From Fusarium oxysporum f. sp. lycopersici 4287 (Eukaryota; Ascomycota; Sordariomycetes; Hypocreales; Nectriaceae): a stretch of 64,000 nucleotides of DNA. Each line of letters begins with the position of its first letter. Position 1 is the first letter of the stretch. Shown piece after piece: positions 1 through 10,553 of the stretch. The translations under genes and the position numbers were made by a program. A model generated the notes under the pieces. It was not told the DNA's origin. It searched no databases and saw nothing but the letters and a program-made list of their open reading frames with translations. The stretch lies in assembly GCF_000149955.1 (NCBI RefSeq), contig NC_030991.1, positions 83,055 to 147,054 of the forward strand. The letters are read 5' to 3'.

Positions 1-1316
1 TCGACTGACAATGGCGGCGTGAGAAGTACGCCCACCTTGGTCTGTGATGGTAGCGGCAGCTCGCTTCATGACAGGAACCCAGTCAGGGTCTGTAGCCTCG
101 GTTACCAGAATCGAGCCATCGATAAACTTGTCCATGTCCGACACCGAAGTGAGCAAGCAGATACGCCCAGCAACTGCTTTATCGCCAATAGACAGTCCCG
201 TGGTTAAGGTATGACCACGTTCACCGACCTTGTAGGTCTTAAAGGCAGCCGTGTCACGGCGAGACTGCACAGTCTCAGGTCTGGCTTGGACGATGAAAAG
301 TCTTCCCGAAGTGCCATCCCTAGCCCACTCCATATCCATCGGGCAGCCGTAATGTTCTTCGATGAGACATGCCCATCGTGCTAATTGGAGAATTTCTTCA
401 TCTTGGAGAACATAGGCGGCTCGTTCAGCCCTGGACGTGGGGACATTACGTGTCGGTCTGTACTTATCCCCATAAACCATCTTGATTGACTTGTCGCCGA
501 GTTTCTTGCTTAGAATTAGCGAAAGGTTCATATTGGCCAAGAGAGGCTTGAAAACTTGGTACTCATCTGGGTTGACAGTGCCCTGAACAACATTCTCTCC
601 AAGGCCCCAGGCAGCATTGATGAGCACAATCTTGTCGAATCCACTCTCTGTATCGATAGAGAACATGACGCCCGAACCGCCGATGTCAGAACGAACCATT
701 TGTTGTACTCCGATGGAGAGAGCCACGCTTGCATGGCTGAACTCCTTAATTTGGCGATAGCTGATGGCTCGGTCTGTGAAAAGTGAAGCGTAGCATCGTC
801 GACAGGCATCTAGCAGTGCATCGTCCCCTTGAACATTCAAGTATGTTTCCTGCTGTCCAGCGAAACTAGCATCAGGAAGATCTTCAGCTGTTGCGCTAGA
901 TCGTACTGCAACGCTCAGATTGTCAACCTGAGCTTTATCGCACAGGTCGCGATAGCCGGACAAGATGGCCTCTGCAGTATCACCTGGCCAAGTTCCACGC
1001 AGGAACAAGTTCCGTATGGCATGGCCTGCCTCAGCAAGGGTCTGATGACCAGCCTGCCATTGACTGACCAGTTCATCGATTTTGCCGCGGATGTTATTGG
1101 CATCGACATAGTGCCAATAGGCATAGGAGGATGTCGCGAAGCCTGGTGGCACTGGAATTCCTTTGGGTCCAAGGGCTCGAATCATTTCGCCCAAGGAGGA
1201 ATTCTTACCGCCGACTAGGCCGACGTCACTTCGAGCCAGATGCTCAAAGTTGAGAACCAGAGGTTCAGCAGTCCAGTCACTGATGGCTACGACCCGTGGC
1301 ACACTTATGGCTCTTA
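1..1316 (-). CDS. Phosphoenolpyruvate synthase, N-terminal part (runs off window)
   Basis: The minus strand reads without a stop from about 1316 to base 1, roughly 435 residues, and matches the N-terminal half of bacterial-type PEP synthase (pyruvate + ATP to PEP + AMP + Pi, a gluconeogenic step). Near the start it shows the ATP-grasp signature VGGKNSSLGEM. Further on come VRSSATAEDLPDASFAGQQ, a segment around GGSGVMFS, and IVQARPETVQS closing the PPDK_N domain. At the window edge lies GGRTSHAAI, whose His is the phosphorylated catalytic residue. The start codon is not resolved: an in-frame TAA lies just upstream, and a CTAAC branch-like sequence followed by AG near 1311-1335 suggests a 5' intron. 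No frame break is seen, so the gene looks functional. PEP synthase is typical of bacteria and archaea, so acquisition by transfer is likely but not proven here. Confidence 0.85.
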
Positions 1317-1720
1317 TATGCCCACCGTTAGCAGACAGGCATATAAGTTTATGTTCTCTTTACTCCTCGGATAAGCTCTGTCACGGCCAAGGATAACTGT
1401 CGTGAATAATTTCACGGACAGCACGAACGCCGCATCACAACTAGCGCAAGGCAGCACACGGCTGCCTAAAGGCCATCAATGCTGCTTATGACGAAACATA
1501 GCTACAAGAAGCCAGCTCCCAGTCCCTCATTAGATAGAAATTAAGAGGTTTCTTCGATTCGATATTTTCCACATGCGAGTGATGACTTTTTCAATCAATG
1601 CTATGGCCGAGCTGCCCTGTCTCTATTGTTTTGATACTGCGAATCTCACTGCAAATCCTAGACGCTTTAGGCACCATTAGGGTGCCATATACTTAAGCAC
1701 TTATTCCTAGAATCTCGACT
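1317..1720. other. Intergenic, possible 5' region of PEP synthase
   Basis: No coding region is recognised. It should hold the first exon and promoter of the minus-strand PEP synthase, but no convincing ATG exon with a good donor was found. The right side leads into the hAT transposase relic. Confidence 0.4.
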
Positions 1721-3991
1721 ATGGCTAGCTCATCGCCTATCAGTTCAACATCTGCTCAATTAACAGCCATCGAGCGGCTGGGCTGGGACTTCTACAGCTT
1801 CTTCCGTGTTGAGTATCCTGAGAAGAACAAGACTCAAATTGGAAGGGTTCGGAAGTCTTATGGTCGAAGGGAATACGTCTGTCTTCACTGCTCAACTCGC
1901 TGGAGCAACGGATACACGAGCAATGCCATAACCCATGCACAAAATCGACACCGGCAACTTATCCAGGCTAGTGAGACGTCTCAAAACTCACAGCAATCGA
2001 CGCAGCCATCCATAGACTCATATATAACATTCCAACCATCCGACAGTGCTCTTCGGAATGTCTTCAATGCTCAACGGTATATTGAGGCAATCGTGGGACT
2101 CCTCACGCGGCGTCGGGTCCCATTCTCTTCAGTTACTTGGGATGAGATGAAGAGTCTTGCCCTGGCATGCAATCCTGCCATTCAAGACTGTCTGATTACG
2201 TCCCGTGATCAGGCCATGAAGATCATAAATGCCAACTATGGGCTATATGCTTCCCAGCTTAGAGATCTCATTCAGGGTTCTCAATCGATGATCCACATCT
2301 CAACTGACCTCTGGACATCACCGCATCGCCACGCCATGCTAGCAGTGTGTGCTCAATGGGTTGATTATAACTACGCACTTCGAAAGGCGCTCTTAGGAGT
2401 GCCAGAATGTCCATTCAGTCATAGTGGTGAGGCCCAGGCAGCCTTGATTGTGGAAGTCCTACGCAACTTCGATATATTGCGGTAGGCTACCACACAGGGG
2501 ACAATGCAACTTCAAATAATACGTGTTTGGAGGCACTATCAGAGAAATTGAAGGCAGAGCTCCAGGTATGCTTGTCCCCTAGCTAGTTGGATCCTATCTA
2601 ACATAGAGTGGATCGATTTCAACCCCAAGAGGCGTCGAATCCGGTGCATTGGTCATATCATTAACCTCTCCTTGCAATCCTTCCTTCTTGCCCGATCTAA
2701 GGAGGCTCTCACAGCAGCTCTCAATGCTACTATTAGTGATGAGAGTGTGGATATGGTCGACAACTTTGCCGCCACACTAGCAGAAACCATATCACAACAG
2801 GAAAAGCCTGTACTGCAAGGTAAAAGGCCCAAATCGACAGCTAAGGCCAGTCAGAAGACTGGCATTGATGAGGACTATACTTGGTGGCAAGGCATTCCAG
2901 CTCTCCAGAAGCTCCATAACCTTGCTGTCTGGCTTCGTAGCTCATCGCTCCACAGTGATAGCTGGCGTGATGCTGTCGGCCTCAGCCTTGGCATTGATAA
3001 TGCCACACGATGGTCCTCCTGGTATAAAGTGATCGACAATGCCATTAGGAAGAAAGTTGAGATCAGTTAGTTTCTACTTGAGCATGACAGAGAGCTTGAA
3101 GATACTATTCTAACGGGTTCTGAGAGAAAAGCTCTTTGTCGATCCAATTGTGACGGCGTTCTTTGCGGATTTGGCATTACGGTTCAGGAAGATATTCAGA
3201 GCCTGCGTCAACTCCTGCTTATCTACCAATCCCTCTTCTTGATGGATGCTCTACTCTTCCACTATGAGAGTGTAAAGGTACAGCACTCGCAGCCTGGCAC
3301 AATAGATACTCGGATGCTCCATGCCATTGAGATGGGCTGGTTCGTCTTAGACAAATACTATACTATGACTGAAGATGTCCCGGTCTATGCTGCCGCCTTA
3401 CTACTTGATCCTTCTAAGCGACTAGCATATATTCAGCAAAATTGGCCCCGAGACTGGCATGAGGCAGCTATTGCTGGTGCTCGGGACATCTAGATGACAG
3501 AATATCAAGGACTTGCCATCTCAAAGGAACCAGAACGTCGTCCTGCACTGCTACCCTCGAAGAAGGATGGCCAGTTATCGTTTCTTTTCAGGTCAATTGA
3601 GGTGAAGCAGAAGGCTATTTCTACAGATTCGGACAATCTGGATTCCTTTATCAACGCTTTGCCTCTTGAAATCGACTGTACTCCTCTTGAGTGGTGGTCT
3701 CGTCTTGAGCAACGGGCACAGTATCCACGGCTCAGTCGGATGGCTATCGATATCCTTTCCATCCCATCTGAATCAGCTGAGCCAGAGAGAGCATTCTCAG
3801 GTGCTCGACGTACTGCTTCGTGAGACCGGCTTCGAATCACTTGCAAGAATCTTGAGAAGGTGGAATGTATCGGCAACTGGCTACGAGAAGGACTAATTGT
3901 CTCCTCCGGGGAGGGTGGATTGGGCCTAGTATGCAATCCACTGGCTGAAAATGATGGGGCACATATGGATGTAGGTCTACAAGACGACTAG
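1721..3991 (+). pseudogene. hAT-family transposase relic with BED-type N-terminus
   Basis: Broken hAT transposase. The N-terminal part has a BED-like zinc finger (YVCLHCSTRWSNG, then HAQNRH). The middle contains the hAT landmarks IHISTDLWTSP and RCIGHIINLSL. The C-terminal dimerisation region contains IPSESAEPERAFS. A spliceable intron lies at about 2567-2606 (donor GTATGC, CTAAC branch, ATAG acceptor). The frame shifts near 2478. In-frame stops replace an expected Gln (TAG near 3069) and expected Trp codons (TAG near 3491, TGA near 3822), which fits C-to-T or G-to-A damage. The reading ends at the TAG at 3989-3991. Terminal inverted repeats were not identified. It cannot make a full protein. 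Confidence 0.85.
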
Positions 3992-4090
3992 AATGCTATA
4001 GACGAAGATATAGAGCCATGGCACCTTAATTCTACCCGTTTGGTCGTTGCACGTGATCTTATTGTTGTACAACTGTTGTAAAGGTGGTAC

Positions 4091-4190
4091 NNNNNNNNNN
4101 NNNNNNNNNNNNNNNNNNNNNNNNNNNNNNNNNNNNNNNNNNNNNNNNNNNNNNNNNNNNNNNNNNNNNNNNNNNNNNNNNNNNNNNNNN
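4091..4190. other. Assembly gap (100 N)
   Basis: Exactly 100 N, probably a gap of unknown size. It lies between the hAT relic and the piggyBac relic, so the ends of both elements may be missing. Confidence 0.95.
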
Positions 4191-4394
4191 TAAAATTAAT
4201 CACCCTTCCATCACTCCCCCCAACCTCGACCCCCCGACCCAAGTTTTGTACAAGAATTGGCCTTTTTTGCTCTTTCAGGAACATATCGCCTTGCTCCCCC
4301 CCTGCTTCAGCCCCAGAGATGCCTCTTTTCTAGCGCTCGAGGCAGGTTGGCCGATGGGCAAAGGATATACAAGGGACTTGAGACTCTATGTACG

Positions 4395-5446
4395 TGTCCA
4401 ACAGTGATTTTACGGTGGCCGAGGCTCGGGTACGTTTCACAAGCCCGCTCATTAGAGACAACAACGATTTCCTCAGAAGCCTACACCGACCGGTTATAAG
4501 GGTATGGGTTCTGCGACAGTCTGGATACTTCGTCCGTTGGTTGTGGCACGTTCACGGCAGAGGGCCTTGCGGACTTGTTCCACCGCCAGTGCTCGAGACA
4601 GGGTGACGAATAGGTGGCTGAAGAGCATCTCACGCCTACTCAACGGGTCGTCACCGCGTTATTGACTTTATTGCCGCTTGCGGTTTACCACGTATTCCTC
4701 GACAATCTTTTAGCGTCAGTAAAACACTTCAAAGCACTTCGTTCAAGCCAGGTAGGAGCGTCCGGAACCTGACACAAGGATAGCGGCGTTAATGAGCTAC
4801 TCGTTGCTGAGAAGGATAGGGAAGGAAAGGGAATCCCTTGGGGCCAAATGCACTGCATTCCGACAAAGGATGGAAAGGTACGTGGTAGCAGTGGGTTGTA
4901 TTGGCATGCGATTGCTGCTAATATTTTATTACCACAACGTATGTAAATCAGTTTAGCTGGAAGGATAACGCTCTTGTTCTTTTTCTTACGACTGTCTTTC
5001 GTGAAGGAAACCAAGTCATAGGGGGTCGCCGATGGCCTGCCGGCTCCTCTGCCGCCAACCGAGCTGCGCGGGAGGTATTTGGGTCCGAGTTGGGAAAGGA
5101 TCTCCGTGTGCCGTTGGGGATCGACGAATATAGCCACCATACGAATGGCGTTGACACTGGAGACCAGCTGAGGTCTTATAACCAATACTCACGGCCCATC
5201 AGGAGAGGAGGATGGCAGTCAATAGCCTGGAACTTCCTCCTCGAAGTAATACTCGTCAATAGTTTTCTACTTCAAATCTGGGGTGAGCCAGAGTGGAAGG
5301 CCTTCGAGAGCCAATACCAATGGCGGAGACACCTATCTGCCCAATTAATTCAGCGTTTCGGGTCGTCAGTACAAGCACGGCGACATGCCCGGCCACGAAG
5401 AGTCTCAGATAAAAGGAATGATAGGATTCCATGGGCAAGAGCATAG
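4395..5446 (+). pseudogene. PiggyBac-type transposase relic
   Basis: Plus-strand pieces in several frames resemble the DDE_Tnp_1_7 (piggyBac) transposase family. Recognisable stretches, in order, are WLWHVHGRGPCGLVPPP near 4540, YHVFLDNLLASVKHFKAL near 4690 (the part with a catalytic Asp), YWHAIAANILLPQR near 4890, VNQFSWKDNALVLF near 4945, and NGVDTGDQLRSYNQYSRP with the following WNFLLE helix near 5150-5250. At least three frame changes and one internal stop separate them. No terminal repeats or TTAA duplication were located. It is an old inactive copy. Confidence 0.75.
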
Positions 5447-6236
5447 TCGAAGTCAGCGCGGTTCTAACTCCCCTTGCGTAGCTTGTAGCAGCCTTCCGCG
5501 GTTGAGAGAAGCATTAGGATAGGTGCCCGGAAATAGAGGCAAAAGGAGATACTCGAGATCAGGTTGTGTCGCACTGAGTGTGCTTAAAGGGTTAGAGTGA
5601 ATATGATGAGCAGCAGCAAATGTATGTTGATTGTTGTCTTAAGTTATCTCTTGTGCGGGGCATTCCATCCCGCACAGTTACTTAAAGCATATAGCTAGAT
5701 TACTAATGCCTACCCTGCGACAGAGGGTTAATTGACGCAGCTTTGTAAGCCAGCCAAAACTAAAGAATGCCCTTTGTAGCTTGTGTCCCGTAGATAAGCA
5801 GTGAGTAGCCCAAGGAGGTGTCAGTACCGAGGGCTTGTGACATGAGTCTGGGGTCGGTTTATACGCTATCAGGGATCAACTAAGCAAGAGCTTCCGTCTG
5901 GAACAGGAGGTGCACACACCCGAAGGAGAATTCTGGTCTATAACGGCAAGGGCGCAAGGACGAGCAAGTTGATAACCGAATTCCAATAAGAGCAGTGAGC
6001 AACTATGGGTTGGCGTTTACGACATTTACAGTTGTATCATGCTTAAATAAAAAGTTCGACTTGCACCACCACCAGACCCCGACACTTGACTGCCCTTGTG
6101 CTAGCGTGCCGTCTGTATGGTAGTCAAGTCTAAGTTGTCAGGGTCCAGATCTAGAACCTATGAATCAGAAGATCAAATGCGAAACCAATTAAGGCAAGGA
6201 AGGATTTATCATAGAACAAGGCGTAGTGAGAAAAGA
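5447..6236. other. Intergenic, nothing recognised
   Basis: No coding region, repeat or RNA gene is recognised in about 790 bases between the piggyBac relic and the end of the RING gene. Confidence 0.5.
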
Positions 6237-6988
6237 CTAACCTAGGTATGAACAAGAAGTTGCATTTGTGGGCACAAACCTTTTATCTAACGTACCAACC
6301 CTGCAACATCTGCCCCATGATCTGATACATGCGCTTGGCTTGGTCTCTGCAGTACAGGCTTGGGCGATGCAAAAATGACATGCGCATATGGGGCATGTAT
6401 CATGTTTCGCAAGGTACCACGTAGCAATACAATTTGAGTGGAAAGTATGCTCACACGCCAGGTGACGAACCATGTCAGTGTCCTGAATACCCTCTAGACA
6501 GATAGCACTAAACAGGGAGGTGAGTGATCAGTCAAATGCTTCTTACAATAGCTAAGGTGTCGAGAGGACGTACCATGTCATGTCCGAACTCAGCATCGCC
6601 CAAGAGACGTGCACTACGTCTGTAAGTTCCCGTCTCATATCTTTGCTTGTCTTTGGGGGAGCAATAGAATCTAGACGAGGTAAATCTCTGTCATCAGTAC
6701 TGGCGAACTCGGTCGACGCAGGTCCCCGGGAGCTGCTGGACCCTTCTGTGCCTGCGATCCTGCCATATCTCACCATCCAGTATAATCTGTATTGCTATTA
6801 GGCGACGGAATAAGTATCAATTTCTACTACATAAGAAAAACATACGTGGGAGTACATAAGAGAAACAAAAGCACCGTAACCAAAAGTGGCATCGTCATGA
6901 TGACTGGGAGCCATCCCCGTAGTGTATGGTTTGTATTTTGATTATCAGTGTTCAGAGAAGCGGGAGTAGTATTGCTTATTGCAGGCAT
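6237..6988 (-). CDS. Membrane-anchored RING-H2 finger protein
   Basis: Three-exon model on the minus strand: 6988-6846, 6786-6574 and 6507-6237, giving 208 residues. Introns start GTATGT and GTACGT and end ACAG and TTTAG, and the phases join cleanly. Residues about 27-48 form one hydrophobic helix (WLPVIMTMPLLVTVLLFLL), then a Ser-rich linker, then the RING-H2 finger: CAIC created exactly at the second splice, then C-E-H-TF-H-SN-C, and CPIC. This order of one membrane helix, linker and RING-H2 is that of ATL-like E3 ubiquitin ligases, so it probably transfers ubiquitin at a membrane. The first RING Cys exists only after splicing, which supports the model. The last 40 residues are unusual and could hide another intron. 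Substrate unknown. Confidence 0.7.
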
Positions 6989-7446
6989 GACTTCTACGTG
7001 TAGGGCGAATCAAAGGGTCTGCGCCCTTCAAGCAAGGAAACAAAGGCAGCTAACAGGGTTTATGTGCTTAAAATGGCTTCAAATATGAAGGGTCCTGTGT
7101 AACCTGAGCCTGCATTCTTAGTTCGGGTTAAGAGTGTGGTGTTGTGCTCTCGGCTGGGTCCACCCTATGATCTGATATGATGGACATTAGGTCCGTACCA
7201 TTACCTCATTATCTCACCACATCATCATTGAGTATGAGTCAAAGAGGCCGAAGTCTCGAATCTCCCCGCCTAAGTGCGTCTCGTGTCCAGAACCTAGTTT
7301 AATGGCTGGCATGTGCGAGAAACCCACCCTTTTCTTTCTGGATGAACACCAGCTACTCAGGGTTTCACCACGTAGTAGCTAGTGTTACCAAAAAAAATAT
7401 GCAAAATATTAGGTGCTTGAGACATAAAAGGCATATATGGTAAGGG
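6989..7446. other. Intergenic, promoter side of RING gene
   Basis: No gene or clear repeat is seen. It holds the upstream region of the minus-strand RING-H2 gene and the flank of the Mutator-like element. Confidence 0.4.
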
Positions 7447-7667
7447 GGGGCCCCATAGGGACACGGGTACCCGTGGCTCCAAAATTTTCACGGGTACCCG
7501 TGGGCATTATGTAAGCGTCGATGGCTAACACTACGACAACTACAACGAGAAACGGCTATGGGTTTGTGCAGACCGGATTGATGCGGAGGGATCGCGGCCA
7601 GATTGGTATATGAAATGGCCTTATGAGGCCGTTCTCCCGGGTGTAACAAATTCTACTACCACTACGG

Positions 7668-10132
7668 CTATAGAGCTGAATACAATGCCTGCTGCTCCTT
7701 ACTATCTTCCTCACATGCTCTCCATATCTCCCCTGGCCCTCGTCTGCTAGAGAAAGGTGCGACTACTATCTCATCGGCTACTTTGACATCGAGACGATCG
7801 TTCTCTGACTTGTCCCAGTCAAGATAGGCCATCATCTCTTCTTTGGTCCATTCCCTAGAGCCTGTTGGCGTCTCACAGCACCTAGTCATTTGCTTCCAGT
7901 CGAGGCACCAGCCGTAATCGGCTTTACTATATTGTAAATGTAGACCCATCGCCTTACGATACCGCTGGTCGGTCTTGGTGCTGCCAGGCGGCTGCGCCTT
8001 GTACCAATCTTCTCTTGCTGCAGTATATCTCTGGTAGATAGCTCGTGGGTCATCATACCGCAGTACCGGTGTTACCGCTACCGCTTCCACCGATGATTCT
8101 ATCGCTGCCAGGCCTTTAGTTGTCGCTGGCAACAACGCGATTGTGGAAGTTTCGGCTACTGTTGGCGGATTAGACATGGCTGTCAACGTTGGTGTTGCTA
8201 CCGGCACATCTGTTGCTGCCCGCTGTGAAATCTCTGTGTGCCGCAAAGGGCATGACTTTGAACTCATTCTATGACCTGTTGCGTGGCATTTGCTGCATGT
8301 TGGCTGCGCTCTGGGTTGTATAGCTGCCTCAACTACCTCGAACACACTAGGCTCCCGCCGAATGCTCGACTGTGGCTTGGCTGAATTATTAGCTACTCGA
8401 TCAATGTGCTTACGAGGCTCAAGCAGCAGCTGAGGACTCCCGGGGCGACTAAGATGCCAGTGTCTATGGAAGTGCTCCAGACGAAGGGGCTGATCCTGCT
8501 CTTGTAGGGTCTTGAGCATATGGACACAAGGGAGACCGTGAGATCTAGAGAATGCGCCGGTACAAGCAGGTAGGTCTTCTTTCGCGAGCAGTTTCCGCTG
8601 CTCTTCGAACTTGCGTAAAGCCTCGTGAGATACCCAGCCATGTACAGCACTATAGAGAACTCCAGAGAGCTCAATCGGCACACGTGATTGCTGTTTGGCT
8701 TGGTTGTATCGTAGCTCAGCTAGTTGATTGAGCAATGCATGTTTCACGGCCCTCCAAGCCTCGAAAAGGTCTAGTGTAGATTTCCTCAGGTGGCTCTTCA
8801 GGAGAGCGTGGATACCTTCGACCCGCGAGGTTACTACGTTGCCAAAATGAGGGTATTGGTCCACCCAAGCTTTAACGAGCTTTTCCTTGTAGAGATCAAG
8901 CCAGTTGGCCTTGATATACCCAACTTCTTCCAAATATTGCGGCAGGTAGCGCTCTTCCAACCCCTTGACGCGCTGATCGAAGGTCTCCTCGTCTGCTGAT
9001 CTTACAATTGAATGCCAGCAATTGAAAAACTCGTTCCAATCATTGAGACTTTCGCGGCGAAGCTCCATCCCCCTGTTCTTGCTGTTAAACGGTATTGTGC
9101 ATAAGCAGAGACCGGTTTTTAGAATCCCAAAAAAATAAATTAACGTGAGGAAGGAAGANNNNNNNNNNNNNNNNNNNNNNNNNNNNNNNNNNNNNNNNNN
9201 NNNNNNNNNNNNNNNNNNNNNNNNNNNNNNNNNNNNNNNNNNNNNNNNNNNNNNNNNNNNNNNNNNNNNNNNNNNNNNNNNNNNNNNNNNNNNNNNNNNN
9301 NNNNNNNNNNNNNNNNNNNNNNNNNNNNNNNNNNNNNNNNNNNNNNNNNNNNNNNNNNNNNNNNNNNNNNNNNNNNNNNNNNNNNNNNNNNNNNNNNNNN
9401 NNNNNNNNNNNNNNNNNTCTTGTACGTGCAATCCAAGAAGAGCAGGTCTGGATAAGCCTTCAGGTATGCCAATGACTCCGGGTGGGCGAATAATACTGCT
9501 GTAACTCGGTCATGTGAATCGAGCTGCATCCGGTTCCAGAACCCTTCCTTATCCAACTGGTTGGCAAAGGCGTGTATAGTGCTTTGACCCTCACATAGCT
9601 CGCGTTTGCTGTCTGCAATGCGGTTATAGATGTCTTGCTGGGTTGCAATGGTGTTTGATTTCTGGCGGATATAAGTTCTAATATCCTTTGGCGCTACGCC
9701 GGCATTTGTGAGACCACTGATCGTCGTTTTATCATTGTCGGACAATGTGCGATGTGTTGGATGAGCAGACTGGTGCCAGGTTGGCTCATGATTATGAATG
9801 GCGAATCGGCTATCTGGACGGTGCCTTAAAGTCCATGTGGTCTTGTCAAGGCTCTGCTTTGCAAGCACAGAAAACTGGCAGCTTGTGCCTCGGGTGCTTG
9901 TCTTCCGTCTTCGTTCTATTGATGCATCTGGAGGGCGACAGGCTCGATCGCAAGTGAACGTAACCGTAAGCCTCCCGGTCTTCTCTTTGTGGGACCTTCC
10001 AGTAACAAAGGCATAGCCCCGTGGTGCTGCCCAGCTATTAATCGCCTTGAATACGGCATCTCGGGATGTGTACTCGCATTCAGGAGGGAGACAGTCATCT
10101 GGAAAACGAGCAGCCGTTCCGCTCGACCCCAT
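7668..10132 (-). CDS. MULE transposase (interrupted by assembly gap)
   Basis: Two open segments on the minus strand (10132 to about 9418, and about 9158 to 7668) belong to one Mutator-type transposase. The N-terminal part looks like a FAR1/WRKY-GCM1-type DNA-binding region (Cys and His residues between about 60 and 130 in the order C, C, H, H), followed by the start of the DDE domain (YPDLLFLDCTYK). The C-terminal segment has the post-DDE helices (VVTSRVEGIHALLKSHLRK), a SWIM-type zinc finger (C-x-GLPCVHM) and a CCHC knuckle (CSKCHATGHRMSSKSC). The missing middle is the 259-N gap and should contain most of the catalytic core. No stop is seen outside the gap, so the copy may be intact. Confidence 0.8.
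9159..9417. other. Assembly gap (259 N) inside MULE transposase
   Basis: A run of N removes the DDE core of the Mutator-like transposase. The two flanking open frames differ in phase, so the true gap length is probably not a multiple of three with this estimate. Confidence 0.95.
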
Positions 10133-10269
10133 TTTCCACCATGCTGTGGACGAATATCTGAAAGTAGCGTAAAGAATGTAGAGAAATTCGAAGCAGACAC
10201 GCGACTTGTTCGCGTTAACCGTCGACGCTTACATAATGCCCACGGGTACCCGTGTCCCTATGGGGCCCC

Positions 10270-10553
10270 TGAAATTCGCGCGCCCAGGTGCGCGATTAGT
10301 CTCATTCAACTTTTAATAATTATAATAAAATTAAAGAAAATTATAATAAGAAAATTAAGATCATAAGCATATTTATGATGCTATTACATATTACATATAG
10401 AGTTTTTATAATTTAATATGAATGAAATGTTAGGTTATTATAGAAAACGTAAAAAATTCTAAATGCGCATCCGGGCGCGCGTGTAGCGGGCGCCGGCCGT
10501 AACATAATGCTCGTGTAGCTTTATAAAGACCTTAGTAGGCCTAAGGCAGCCTA
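10270..10553. other. AT-rich spacer between transposons
   Basis: AT-rich sequence with an interrupted run of TTATAAT-like words around 10310-10450. No gene or repeat boundary recognised. Confidence 0.4.

Larger units (their letters stand above)
7447..10269 (-). mobile_element. Mutator-like (MULE) DNA transposon
   Basis: Terminal inverted repeats bound the element. The left end starts GGGGCCCCATAGGGACACGG at 7447, and the right end at 10241-10269 is its reverse complement. Similarity continues inward through GGGCATTATGTAAGCGTCGA, but the left arm carries an extra copy of the palindrome CACGGGTACCCGTG plus a short spacer (about 7475-7502). No 9-bp target duplication was found in the flanks. 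It encodes one transposase, interrupted by an assembly gap. Confidence 0.8.

Noticed and set aside
4685..5185. Long open frame on the minus strand (166 residues)
   Set aside because: Its plus-strand complement carries the piggyBac-like sequence; the minus reading has no domain and is a shadow.
9145..9504. Open frames through the N run
   Set aside because: N bases create artificial open reading; no real sequence supports them.
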